Of a stretch of DNA of 64,000 nt, positions 37,329 to 50,076 are shown one piece after another; position 1 is the stretch's first letter, and the number at the start of each line of letters is the position of its first letter. Both the position numbers and the translations under genes were made by a program. The stretch is from Metopolophium dirhodum (taxonomy: Eukaryota; Arthropoda; Insecta; Hemiptera; Aphididae): contig NC_083563.1 in assembly GCF_019925205.1 (NCBI RefSeq), positions 8,680,001 to 8,744,000 of the forward strand. The letters are read 5' to 3'. The notes below the pieces were generated by a model. The model saw only the letters and a program-made list of their open reading frames with translations, made no database searches and was not told the DNA's origin.

Positions 37329-40300
37329 TTATGTAAAAGATATAATTGTATGAGGATGGAAAAATTTGTAATATATTGTCATAAACAAAATTCCAACAAA
37401 AAATGGTGCTATCGAACCTATCATCAGCGGATAGTAGTACCAATAGTTTTGATCCGTACCAGTGATAGCCCAAATAGTTACTGCAGCTACATTTTCTACT
37501 AGAAATACTCCATAATACCCTAAGTAACGATTTCTTGAATTCCCCTGGCCTTCACTGGGTGATAAATAAGTAAAAATGTACACGAGACCGAGTATTGTTG
37601 AAAAAAAAAATCTCATGATTCTACTTTCTTCAGATTGGTTGGATGGCATACAAAATGTTACGTTCTGATATTTGAAAATCCACAATGTCATAAAGAGCCA
37701 ATGAACCATACAAAAAATACTAGTTAACTGTGGCCACACTATAGCAGCTAAACTAATAGACAAAATTCGGGACACTGAAAAATAAAAATGTGTTACAGAT
37801 TGTAACACAGAAAAGTATTATTATACATTTAGATAAAATGTTTTCATAATGGATTTAAATAATATTATGATGTTTTAAATCATTTGGAATATATGTTTAA
37901 AACCAGTTTAAAATTATTCTATTATATACTTTTTAAATCTTAAATACATGTTAAACATACCTGTAATCATTATGTGCCATAAAAACTGTAACACTGTTCC
38001 TGTATTGCCAATATTTTTTCGATTTTCATAAGCAATTCTTACATTTTTATGATATGAAGCCATAGCCCAAGCAATACCTATAGTTGAACTTGCAATAGAT
38101 GCAGATTGATGAATAACTGAAATCAATAATATATAGTTTTAAATTATAATAATGGTCAATTTACTACCTATCATAAGTTACTTATTATAAACTTAAACTA
38201 ATATTTACAATCATTATGATATATGCATTAAAATATTCAATACTTAAAATCATTCAAATGTGTACTGTGATATTTCAAACAAAGACAACAAATATATAGG
38301 CACTACACAATAATTAAATATTTTAGCATTCATTTAAATTACAGCTAAATAATTTACTTTTAAGGGGTATTTATTTTTAAATGATTTAATTTACATAAAA
38401 CTATTTTAATTTTAAAAAAACATACAATTATATTATTCAATGTAATACAGGATGCAGCAAAACAAACAGTTTTGAAAGACTATTAAAAAACGACACAACT
38501 TACAGAAATGAAGTTAATTTTATTATATTTGCTACATCATACCGTTTTATGCATAAGTTCGGAAAATTACATCAGAAAGATTGATGGCCTTCAACAGTGA
38601 TGAAAGTGATTTCTGAAGTTTTGGGAACCAATTTGGCACATCTTGACTGATATAGCAGAAATTTTCTCCCAAATTTGTAGAGATGTGAGGCCGATTTTTA
38701 AAAACATATTCCTTTAGGTAGCTCTACAGGAAGAACTAAAGAATTCACAAATGCTTAATCAGGTGAGTGCGAGGACCCCCTCCTCAGAGAGAGGAGGAAG
38801 AGAGGGAATATCTGGCATAGCTGAAGACATTGTTCTCTGGATCAAACAATGGTAATGACTGACAATGCACAACCTGCAAACACAAGAGACCCTTTCCCAG
38901 TTTCCTGAACCCAACACACGGAAGTACCACCCTATCAAAACTGCACTGTTTGTATAATATATCTACACAAGAACTATTTAAGGCTTAAGAGTTATAACTA
39001 ACTACAGTATTACAAAAACCTTAAACTAAATGGTAATCATTTTTATTTGAATATGAATAAATCCTAATGCTGGGTTTCAATAACCTTTAAATAAAAATAT
39101 AGTTTATTATAAATTTAAAAATATTAATACATAATTTATAATAATATTTTCAGTAAAGCCTGATTAAAAAATATATATATTTTAAAACTTCAACATCTTA
39201 CAAATTTGGTGTGGACTTATATCTAAAAATGTTATCAACAAAAATCGGGCCCGGATATGCTACCGAGAAAATCTTGGTGGGTCGCTCGAAATATGGGCTA
39301 AAAATGAGTGTTTGCCATAATTTTATTTTTATATGATTATGAGAAATTAGTACAAAAATGAATACATAATATATTTGAATCAAATTATTAAATCTTACAG
39401 TAGCTGTGGTCAAATGTTAAAATCTCAAACTCGGTGTGCCGATACCTTGCCTATCCGGCATTGACAATAGTAGGTATCTACTTAAAATTAAAATTACAAA
39501 TAATAACATTACTTTGAAAAGTAGAACCCTGTTTTTTCTCAGCCAAAACTATAAATATTTGTAATATTTGCTGAGGGACAGCTTCTAAAAAACATTCAAA
39601 GATTCGCAATAATGACACATAGGAGTCTTCTTTAGCCATTAAAGCATAGTAGCTCTTCTGATCTTCATAATTTCCTTTACGAGCAGCACTACGAGACTTT
39701 AATGCATATTTCAATACATCATAATACCTACATACAAACAACTATATTACAACATTTACAAGGCATATAAAATACTTTAAAATGAACGGTATTATCATCC
39801 ATCACACAGATAATCGTTATTGTAACTATAATAACTAAAACAATATACTTAGAGATGTTGATACTAAATACTTACAAATAATTTCTGTTCAAATATAAAT
39901 GTTCAACAATTTTTATAAAATAATAAATCAGTTGTCATATTATAAAGTCTCAAAATTACATACCTAAATACAGGGGCCATTTGAAGTAGCAATAGGAATG
40001 GCAATAATAGTCGATTTGTAAGTAATTTTTGGGTTATTCTCTGCACATCTTCTTGAATAGAGTAGCTTAAAATAAAACCAAAAAATCAATAAAATCATTT
40101 ATTTTTTAGCTTAAACGCTGTTCTCACATTTTTAAACTCATATAAGTGTTTATTATGGAAGGAACTAGTATAAAAATAACTGTCAACACAAAGTAATGTA
40201 GTTTTTCATATCTGTAATACTGATAGGCGACATTGTAATCAATGCAAACATCAATGACATGGCTAACAATAGCTAAGATCAACGTAATTAAATCCCAGTA

Positions 40301-40420
40301 TGAAATACTCAGATCTCTAGGAAGCTCATCCGGCTCATCCAAACCCGATTTAGATCTATTACTATCAGTTTTGTGAACCAGATGTTTTGTAGTCCTAATG
40401 TCATCTTGATTTTGGTCCAT
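37329..40420 (-). CDS. XK-related protein (XKR family, multi-pass membrane)
   Basis: Five minus-strand exons: 40,420-40,128, 40,065-39,964, 39,727-39,513, 38,116-37,961 and 37,774-37,329, all with GT-AG junctions in agreeing phase, 403 residues. The N-terminus is a soluble Asp/Lys-rich stretch. The membrane part begins SYWDLITLILAIVSHVIDVC and includes DYNVAYQYYRYEKLHYFVLT, RLLLPFLLLLQMAPVFRYYD, SLLRIFECFLEAVPQQILQI and the C-terminal helices around YYGVFLVENVAAVTIWAI and YYPLMIGSIAPFFVGILF. AVPQQILQ and the APVFRY segment are XK-family hallmarks (XKR4/6/7-like). Members with caspase sites scramble phospholipids. Whether this one does is not evident. It converges on the dynein light chain gene. 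Intron 3 holds an old transposon remnant. Confidence 0.9.
38450..38960 (-). mobile_element. Degenerate transposon remnant in an intron
   Basis: Located in intron 3 of the XK-related gene. An edge at about 38,452 reads CAGGATGCAGCAAAACAAAC, the look of a DNA transposon terminus. On the minus strand a broken frame reads through sequence such as AAATTTGGGAGAAAATTTCT. The GC content is higher than in the surrounding intron and no intact frame survives. Family not identified. Confidence 0.4.
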
Positions 40421-42408
40421 CGTATTGTTTCATTTGATCCGGAAGACTACAGTCATTAAGTTCCTGGCACATCACTATAAGTGAAAAAATTTAAATATTC
40501 AAGTATACATTAGTTAAGTAAATAGTTTGGTGTTATATAGTGCTTAGTGCTTATTAGCTTCAACTTAGTGCTTATTAGCTACTGCTTAGCACTTACCTAT
40601 TAAGTATTTTATATTTTTATATTATACTATAATTATAAAAATTGAAAAATTAAAATCGTTTTAATGATAACAAACTAAGTATATAGAACTATAGAAGTAG
40701 TGCCAAAACCATGATAGCGTAAGGAAAAAAAAGTATTCTCAATGATAAGACTACTCATATTTTTTTAAGGGGCAATGTTTTATTTATATATGCAAAACTA
40801 CGAATTTATTTAGATACTAAATTTTGGAAAAAAAACCCCAGAAGCATTATATGGGGGCAATGTAGAAATCACTAGAAATCTCAGAATGTAGCTGGTTGCA
40901 AAGTGAAAATCCCAGAATGTAGAGGGCGGAAAATTGGTTAAAGTACCCACTACGCAGCGGTCTTACCGTCCAAATTAAAGTACACATTTTGAATATAGTA
41001 TATATACCAAAATGGTGGCATAGGTGAATAGTGAAAAATTACCAAATTTTGTTGATTCTACACAGCAGGATCATTATTCCGGTAAAGCCTATGTTTGTGC
41101 ACAAAAATGACATTTGCCTTAATTTTGTATTACATTTTCAAGCCTGAATTATAATAATTGAATAAATTAACAGTGTAAATTTATACATTTTTACCTACAG
41201 AACGATTGTGCATCGAATTTTATCAAGACTTAAAGTTAAAACGGTTAAATAAAAAATCATGCACACCTAACCTAACCTATGTATTTCGAAATTTTATTTA
41301 TTTTTTGATTTGTTTAATAACTACTCATATGTGATCTAGTACTAAATGTTAAAGCTTTTTTGAATTTTGACCAGAAAATTAAAAATTAAAATGTCTGTGG
41401 GTAATATATTTTTTTGACTACAAAATAATTTGCACATTTTTGCATTCTGATGAATTTTGTTAAAATATAAGCTTTAAATGATTATAAAAAAAATCTATCT
41501 ATGTTAAATGTTTTATTATTTATAATTAAAATAGCTTATAAGAAATCTATTTTCTAGCTATTTGACCCAGCAAAAATTTTTTAACAATATTTATAGAAAA
41601 AACCATAATAACAATTTAAAATATCTATACATTTTGTGAAATGTTAATTAAAACACTTAAAAAAAAATATTGACTATATATTTACAATATTTTTTAATAA
41701 ATTTTCACACTTTTTTCCTATGTGAACATTTTTTATAGAAATATATAAAAATAAAAATTTCTTTAGTCAGCTATAAATAGTTTAAAAAGTCAAAATATTA
41801 TTTTCTTTTACAAAAATTGGTGAAAATGTAAAGTAATGTTAAGTTTTTGAGTTACTCCCTACAGTATAAGATTTTTTTTTGTTTCCCCAATTATTTTAAA
41901 TATTATTAGGAATTTTTCATTTTGACCTCCCAAAAGTACCAACTTCATTTTCCTACAGGAAATATATTGAAGTTGAAAATCAATGACATACTTTTTCTAC
42001 CACAAGTCTATAAATCATGTATACATACACACAGAAAAAAACAAATTGTTTAATGAATACATTCAGTTCTAAAAAGAAATAGAAAATTTGAACGTTTGGT
42101 AATTTTAATATGCACTTAATTTTTTTTTCTTGGAACTATAATTTTTTAAGTCTTAATTTATTAGAATATTACATATTATAAATAAATAAATTATAGGAAC
42201 TAATAAGTTAACAGGATCATTTTATTTTGAAATGTATGCAAATAACCATAAAACAATTAAATACAATTATATTAAAAACTATAAAATATATCTTTAATCT
42301 TTATAAAACACAAAAAATAATAAAATAAAGTTGCATATAATATAAATTGTAATCATTTTCTCCAACTTAAAAAAATTTTATTATATAATTATTATATTAA
42401 TTATCTAC
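40421..42408. repeat. Intergenic, with an internal-only copy of the GATTCTGAGCG family
   Basis: No gene seen between the XK-related start and the TRAPPC2L stop. From about 41,200 to 42,070 the sequence follows the interior of the element at 1,005-2,665 (ACCTCCCAAAAGTACCAACT, ATGAATACATTCAGTTCTAA) but is more diverged and lacks the terminal 120 bp. Confidence 0.5.
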
Positions 42409-45027
42409 TTATGAATTTCCAGTTAAAATACCTCTGGCAACTTTGTTGAAATTCCTGTAAAAAAGATTTAAAATTATTTAGTTTGCCGTACATATATTTA
42501 GTATGAATTTCCAATATACATTTTTCATGAAAACAAGTTATAAATCCAAACTGAATCATTACAATATACGATATTACAAAAAGAATTTTTCAATTATTAT
42601 TTACAATTTAGTATCTAAAAACGATATAATAATTTTTTTATTGAACTAATTAAAATTAATCACAAAAATAAGTTTACATAAGTACATTTTTTTTAAATTT
42701 AATTACTTTTATAGTTGTAATTTTTTTTAGTTTCTCAATTTTTAGAATGACATACATTATCATTTCATTTTCCCAAGCAGGATATTTTTCTGAGAAGTTT
42801 TATGTAGAAAAATCAAATTTTAAATGGGTTTGATTTTAATTGGTTATAATTTATAATTTTTTGAAGTTTAGATGATTAGAGTAAAATGGTACAGAGGTGA
42901 GATACTCCGCAAAATGTAGGTTCACTTTTCAATATGATTGAAAAAAAATATTTTTAAATAGCTCGAATCATCCAGTGTAATATTATATTTTTTTAAATAC
43001 TTACTCAGATGTAATATAATCTCCAGGAATATAAAACGGATTACACATTAAATCAGTATACGCTGTATGCAATTTTCGGAACATCTGAAAATCACATATT
43101 TATAGAATTAATAAATAATGCATTAACATTTTGTAGTCATTTATTTAATAGAATAAAATATTAAATAATCTAGAAAAATATCCTTAACTTACAAAACGTA
43201 TTTCATTATCTCTTAGTAACAAGTTGCTAGAATCAATCACAACAAAAAATTTTACTTTAGTATTTGTTACATATCCATATCTAATGATTAATTATTAAAG
43301 AAAATTGACAATGAGAATATGCAAAAAATTGATTAAGTATTTATATATTTTGAAAAATAAACTTTATTCTTTAAAAAAAATTTGGATTTTTGGATACCCA
43401 ACTTAAATTAACCGTGACATTTTCTGATATACCTACTAAAAAAAATAATTCTGAATATATTTTAATTACACATTAATATAGTAACAATAATTTTTATACC
43501 TATATTATGCCTTTGATAAAAATATAACTTAGAACCTGTGTTAATTTTTCTATTTTAGATTCTGAGCGAAGCGATGAATGTATTGATTTTATAATGATGT
43601 GTAGCGTTCTAAAAATATTAAAAATACATAGGCGCAATTTTTTTTTATAAGCATTTAAAGTTTGAATTTTGACAAAATTTAATTATTATTTTGTAGTTGA
43701 AAATTTATAAAATGTTCAACTTTTATAACTAATGATTGAAAATTTAAAACAAGGTTCCACGTTAATAGGTTATATATAAATTACTTGATTCACAATAATA
43801 TCATCAAATATACTTGGAAGAGGTGTTACCATTGGGTTTCTTCCTCAACACGATATTCATGTCATTTTATTCTGTTTTATATCTCATTTGCTTATTGTAA
43901 TTACTGTGTACAGATTGTAAATTATCTTTCTTAATAAAAAAAAAAAAAAAAAAAAATATACTTGGTAATATCGTATGCTGACTGACCGTTTTCGCTCAGA
44001 ATCGTTTTTCTTATACAATAATATTATATCATTGAATTCAAATTTAACATCATCTATTACAGTGACTCACTTGTCACCTACTGTACAGCAGAGCGACATC
44101 CACTTACCTACCTTTTATTTTTTAAGTCTGTTCAAAAGGCTAAACCTGAAAGTATTTGAAAAAGTTGTTGATTTTTTACACTGGAAGATGTATCAATATA
44201 TATTTTATTCTTTTTTAATATTATTTATAGAATATTAAGAAAAATTTAAAAAAAAATAAATTCTCCTGAAAGGAGGTGGATTACTAATAATATACCTACT
44301 CCTATTTATAAATCGATGGCAATGTTTACCTTTAAAAAAAATGAAGTTATGTAAGTATATCTTAAATGGTATAATTACAATAAAATTAAAATTTAATTGA
44401 TCCAACATATAAAAAAAAAATGGTTTTTTAAGTTTTCGTGTGAATGAAAATATAACTTTTTAAAAAAAATTTAAAACCTATTCAGTGCTTTAAATTTGGA
44501 AAAAAAATTTTAAATGAGCATAAACTATGTTTCTTTTGACAAAAAATTTGAAAAAGTAAAGGATACACTTTATGATCTTCTGTAGAGTACAATAGTCCTA
44601 AATACAGATCTCGCATGTCCTTTTTACCAGTTTTCAATTTTTCTTCCACAAAGTCAATTGATGAATGTATTTCATATTGAATTTGTAGTTCGTCTTCTGG
44701 GTTTAATGAAGTTACATACTTTGGCGCGTTCTGAAATGAAACATAATATATTTTATATCAGTGTCTCATTAACTATGTTATGATTATATTTTGAAATTAA
44801 TTATTGATACCGGTTTTATATTCTAAATTTTTAACCTATCCAAGGTATTTTGTTCTAGAATAAGATAGATATTATGTGATCAATAAAACATTAAATTTTC
44901 TAATGGAACATAGGTACCTACCTTAAACAAAGAAATCAACTGTGTAATTAAAAAAAACATAAGATCTGTGATGCATCATTTATCATTTTCTTACCTCTTT
45001 GCTAACTACCGCTACACACAACGCCAT
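42409..45027 (-). CDS. TRAPPC2L: Trafficking protein particle complex subunit 2-like
   Basis: Five minus-strand exons: 45,027-44,995, 44,730-44,567, 43,280-43,193, 43,084-43,005 and 42,454-42,409, 136 residues (human protein about 140). Diagnostic stretches are MALCVAVVSKE, LYLGLLYSTEDHKVYGYVTN, VKFFVVIDSSN, LRDNEIRFMFRKLHTAYTDL and MCNPFYIPGD, a nearly complete longin/sedlin-like fold. It is a core subunit of TRAPP tethering complexes, which act in ER-Golgi and Golgi traffic. The last exon must be read in the frame ending KVARGILTGNS. The other frame through the same exon also reaches a stop but does not match the family. Intron 2 carries a repeat copy with a nested retroposon. A TTTATT (AATAAA on the gene strand) lies at about 42,377. 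Confidence 0.95.
43553..44118. mobile_element. Deleted GATTCTGAGCG-family element in TRAPPC2L intron 2
   Basis: It begins AGATTCTGAGCGAAGCGATG and ends with the same right terminus as the element at 1,005-2,665 (GCTCAGAATCGTTTTTCTTA, TTGAATTCAAATTTAACATC, CTGTACAGCAGAGCGACATC). The 91-codon frame at 43,975-44,238 crosses its end and is not a gene. A short poly(A)-tailed insertion interrupts it. Confidence 0.7.
43818..43953 (+). mobile_element. Short poly(A)-tailed retroposon with target duplication
   Basis: AAATATACTTGG occurs at 43,806-43,817 and again at 43,954-43,965. The sequence between ends in about 20 A bases (43,934 on). The body of about 115 bp has no reading frame and looks like a LINE 3' UTR or a SINE-like retroposed transcript. 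It lies inside the element at 43,553-44,118, so it inserted later. Confidence 0.75.
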
Positions 45028-46347
45028 AATGGATCAGAAATAAAAATACAGTTGTTATATCTGTAAGTGAATAAGCTAATGCAAGCGGATTATTTTTATG
45101 CTATGTTTCACGGGCTAAGATTGTGAATCAAAAAAGTCGAAAAACAAAATTAAAGTTGGGAAGTATATTATTTACTTTTTAGCGACTAATGATTATTACT
45201 TCTCCCATGATAAATTAAAAAATAATTAATAATAAATAAATTATATCATGAGTTCTCCAAAATCTGTGCACCGAATAGATTAAATATTAATGATTCTATT
45301 ATTTTGGTCATTCGGTCATTCCCTTAATACGTATAACCCGGTCAGTGCTCAACTGCTCATTAAGTTTATTGTTTAATGTTTATTATTTGTGGTCCAGCAC
45401 CCTTATCTTATTAGTATTATCATTTATCACAGAACAGAACAGATATCACGGACTAAAAGATTTATCCATAGGAATAATATAATAATATTTTTTTATTTAT
45501 TTCTATGACACGATTTAGACATAACAAAATGTATTATATTATTACGTTTATATATTGTATTATAATATATGAATATGGGTATAAGTAAATAATAATAGGT
45601 ACAAAAAATATCAATGTAAAATGATCGACAATGAAGTGTTTATTGTTCCAGGGGGATTTTCGCGCGGGCGCAATCTCTTGTTTTTGTTTTGATAAAGTGT
45701 ATTATTATTTATTATGTTTTATTACGGGTTCTGGTAATATTATAATATTTTGTTCATTAATTGTTGCTCAGAATACCGATTCTGGAAAGTGGAAACTGAA
45801 CGTGTGATGTCTAAATTCAGTAGACAGACTATAATAGTCACTAGACAGTAGGCCGTGGTTGGTAGTTGGTACGCGGAGTAGCAATATGTTGCAAAACTAA
45901 TCGTCTCGTTGTTCCGCGGGAACGGAAACAAGCAGAATGAAGACAAAAACTCGACGACACACGTATCATACTTTCGCTTCTATCGTGCGAAAATGCATAG
46001 TCAAGTTTTCAATATATTAGTTACTCGGTCCAATATAATAACACTGTCATTATATAAACTCCCAGTTTCGAGTTTATTGTGAGTATATTATGCTAGATAA
46101 ATGTATTTAAATATAAACGTATTATACCTAGCCTATGGCACATTAACTGAAATAATTACTACCTAATTGCTATGTTTGTGTAATAAAGATTTTAGTTAGG
46201 TGTGGTAATTCAGTAATTGGATCAAAAGCTCTTTACTTTGAACATTTCCACCGACTGTGTACATTTATTAATGCAAATATAAAAGAGCAATGTTTAAATA
46301 AATACTATATTCACATTAAAATTAATATACAAAGTAAATAGTCTCCT
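45028..46347. other. Intergenic, probable promoter region of TRAPPC2L
   Basis: No gene supported. A GC-richer patch at 45,645-45,680 (TTTTCGCGCGGGCGCAATCT) and another at 45,850-45,960 could belong to a promoter. The 68-codon frame at 45,740-45,946 has no family match. Confidence 0.35.
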
Positions 46348-48129
46348 CTAATAATCTTCCGATGGTTGTTTGACCCAAAATCCGTGCGCTGCATATGATT
46401 CATCGTTTTCGATTATGTCAGGTCCCCTGTAGACTTTAATTTGAACTCTCCCTGGTTCGTCTAATAAAACAATAAAACACATTCACTAGGTAATCATTAA
46501 TATTATTATTTTTTTTCTTATAAGAATATGTAGGTACAATCTATACGAAAAATGCTTAATTAGCATAGGTATATAGAAATATAACATTATTGGGGTTGTG
46601 TGAGTAAAAGATATCACTAAAATAGGTAAAAAAAATTGAATTTTTAATATTTATAATTTAATTATATTGAATTGTATTTTAATAAATTTAGTTGCACATT
46701 TTATACATGTATAAGTTGGTAGGTACATACTTTATACTATTAAGTGGTGATATAAACTATTTTGCTCTACTAATACCAGTGTTAAAAAACTGTATTTTTT
46801 CGTGATCTTGGGGTAAAATCAACTATTACAAAAATTATAAAGAATAATATTTTTGAGAGTATGACATATTGATTTAGATTTTATTCTTATTTGACTTTCA
46901 AAATAAACAAAAAAATGTTGTAAATTTAAATGATGATTCAATTGTTTTCAGACAATATTTAGACATATACTTTACTACTTTACTTTATGCATATACTTTA
47001 CTACAAGACCACCTATTTTTTTTCTAATGTATGTGAAGGTTTACAATTTAACTCATCATATTCCCACGGATTATTTTAATTTAAAGTTTTATGAACATTT
47101 CAAAAATGGTACTTAATATTTAATAATAATATATAATATTTCTAACCTTAATTCATAAAACAATTTAACTGACCAAATAAAGAAAAAATAATGAATACTT
47201 TTTCTCTGAATCTAGAATCGATTAATATTTATAAATGTTGAATATGTACATCTTTTTTATGGTTCTCACTTATAAGTTATAAGTTATAACTAATAATAAC
47301 TTCTAATAAATAGAAATTGCTGTTATATAATTATACTTACAAACAGCGTATAATACAGTCAAACTTGGTTAACTCAAAATCGTAGATACCTCAAACTTTT
47401 TCCTGGTCCCTAGAATTTCCCATTATTGTATTATGCTTGGATAACTTGGAACTTTTTGACCGGTCCCTTCAACTTCAAGTTAACCAAGTCCGACTGTATA
47501 TATTTTAAAAAATCTATTGAACCACATTAACCAATGATCAAATAACTTTCAGCTGCACGTACAAAATAATAAACAATTTATTTTAAAAGTATATTTGACA
47601 ACAAATGGCTTTGACTACATAACTAAATTTCTTGGTGATCAAATTTCTTGGCTAAGTCAATTAGCCGATTAGCGTCGGAATGCAGTCAACATCTTAATGT
47701 ATAAATAATTATAATATTATTGTAATTATAGATATATTACATTTTTGTATAGAACCCATTGAATCTTCATCAAAGTATTTATGATTACTATAAATCGGCT
47801 CATCTTCTGTGTCTTCAACGCTTTGGGTTGTTTTATAATCATTTTCCCCAAAACTTTTTGTGATTGATACAATTAAAATAATAAAGAACAAAACCTGTAA
47901 CAAAATATAAAAATATAATTTATCATTTTATACTCTTTTAGTAGTAATTTGTAAGCTTAAAATTAATTTTATTGATGCTAATTGACATTAGTAAGAAAAA
48001 GGAATTTTCTTTACAAAAAACTTATTATAATTATTTATGTTGTATCAGATATGTTTGTTAAATTCATTATGATTTAATAAAACTAAATAAATTATAGTTT
48101 GTAATATTTACCTCTTTAATGTCCATCAT
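46348..48129 (-). CDS. Small predicted secreted protein, unknown function
   Basis: Three minus-strand exons: 48,129-48,112, 47,894-47,741 and 46,460-46,348, all GT-AG with agreeing phases, 94 residues. The first 22 residues form a signal peptide (MMDIKE, then a hydrophobic core VLFFIILIVSI, ending KSFG before ENDYK). The mature part is acidic and Ser/Thr/Tyr-rich (EDTEDEPIYS, KYFDEDSMGS). It ends in a compact segment rich in conserved-looking residues: GRVQIKVYRGPDI, then YAAHGFWVKQPSEDY at the C-terminus. There are no cysteines, so no disulfide-based fold. The tiny first coding exon holding only the start of the signal peptide is common in secreted insect genes. In an aphid such a protein could be salivary or cuticular, but nothing here decides between these. 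I do not recognise a named family. Confidence 0.65.
47356..47496. mobile_element. 141-bp pogo/Tigger-like MITE
   Basis: It starts CAGTCAAACTTGGTTAACTC and ends TTAACCAAGTCCGACTG, with TA on both sides (47,354-47,355 and 47,497-47,498). Ends of this kind and a TA duplication are typical of pogo elements. It lies in intron 2 of the secreted-protein gene. Confidence 0.85.
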
Positions 48130-50076
48130 AATAGATCCTATCTAAATGCTAAGTACTCGATTACTAAAAATCTAAAAAAGGAAATTGCTCAGTATGCCTT
48201 AGATTCAATATTTATTAAACCATGAAACCACAGATGTTATATAGTATACTGTACACCTTCCAAATCATAATGGATATTTAGGAACTAATAGAAATTGCAA
48301 TGTCAAGCATTGTTTTTTATTGTACTTTCCTTTTATACGCTTCATTAATATAATCTATTTTTTTAAACAATTTTACTTGTATGCTCAATATTTATATTTT
48401 TTCTGATATATATAGAGTTATTTTATACCTTGTTTGTTATGTTGAAACATGTTACATGAGAAACTTATAATTTTTAACATTGAAAGATAACAATAGGTAT
48501 TTGAATAGATTAATCCTTTTATTTACTAAAGTTACAGTTTATGTAAACATAATATAAACACTAATTTACGGAATTTTTTTGATAATATATATATTTATTG
48601 TCTATATTTTGAAAATGTATTCGTGAGCGTTGTGTATATATATTTTTTTATTTATAAAAGAATTCTTACAATCTGAGTTGATAGTTAATATGGTTGAATG
48701 TATGGTGAAAAGGTGAAACTTCATGAGAATTTGTTATTTTTGATAGTTAAAATGTTTTTGTTTAAAGTTCTTCATAAGAATTAAATAAAATTATAATGAG
48801 ATTATACATTAAAAAAACATGATCTTAGTTTAATTATGTTTTTTTCTTTATTTTGTATATTACCTAATTTGAAGATTATGTGGAATTTAGTATATTATAC
48901 AATAATATTGTCCATACATTATATTTATACAGCATCTATAACATTTTGTTTTTTTTATACTTTAATATATCGGAAAGCCAATTTTTTAGTACTTATTACT
49001 CATACAGTCATACATAATATAGTATAACTATTTATAAAAAATAAGTTACAAACACTAGAGCTGATTTGTCAATGTGAAGTAATTATGTTAAAATAATTAA
49101 TTTTTTAACAAAACAAAATAATTTACTTTTGTATACCTACTTAAATAAATCAATTCAAAGTTTTCAGATTGAATAAATAAATATTAATAAAATACTCAGA
49201 GAAAATTATTTTATTTTAGTTATACAAAAATCTGACATATTATTTTTGGTCTAAATATGCATTTTAAATTAACACAACTCTAAATACATAATATGTTATC
49301 AGATTAGTAAGCAAATTATAAGATGTATTCTACCTTTAGAAACAATTTATAAATTGCACACTCTGTTAACAGTTTTTAATTACTATAATATGGTTAACAA
49401 AAGATAATATGAAGACAGCAGTGTGTATTAATGTGTAGTATAAACAATAGTATTAACGAGTATTTTTTTTTATTAAATAATATTGTTGACTCTTAGTAAG
49501 ATTTGCTTGAGTACCATGTTATTATTTCATAATATTTATTAATTTTAAACTAATTTGTTATAATATTTTTTTCTAAAATAAAACAAGTCATTTATTTTTA
49601 TTATATTACACTGTATTTGTATAATAATTGCGTTGAGTTTAAATGAATAGGCTAATTAAATTAGATAATATAGTTACACTACTGAATATAGCATACTATT
49701 ATTCTAAATGCTATAAATTATTATTATTACATATACACATATAAATTATCAAAAGAGGTTATCTACATTTTTATTCTCTTACATGATTCACAATTGTGTT
49801 ATAATAAAAAACAGTAATATAGTAGGTATACATAATTTTTATTATTTATATTTTAACTGAATATATAAAGTAAACTTATTCAATAATATTATTAGTTATT
49901 GGCCTATTGTTTATAAATAAAGTACTTAAGTAATAAAAATATAATAATTAATAATGGTTTTATAATTTTAGTATTGCCATTAAAAATGAGAATCATAACA
50001 AATTTAGTATTTAAAAAAAAAACAGCATGGATATTTGAAAGCAGATAGATATGGTATATTCTATAAAAAAATCAAA
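48130..50076. other. Intergenic between divergent genes
   Basis: Very AT-rich, no supported gene or structured repeat. It separates the secreted-protein start (minus) from the ANKIB1-type start (plus) and so should hold both promoters, but no distinct element could be read. The 63-codon frame at 48,836 is a low-complexity hydrophobic run. Confidence 0.4.

Noticed and set aside
45740..45946. 68-codon minus-strand frame near TRAPPC2L
   Set aside because: The TRAPPC2L start at 45,027 is complete without it, and the sequence matches no family.
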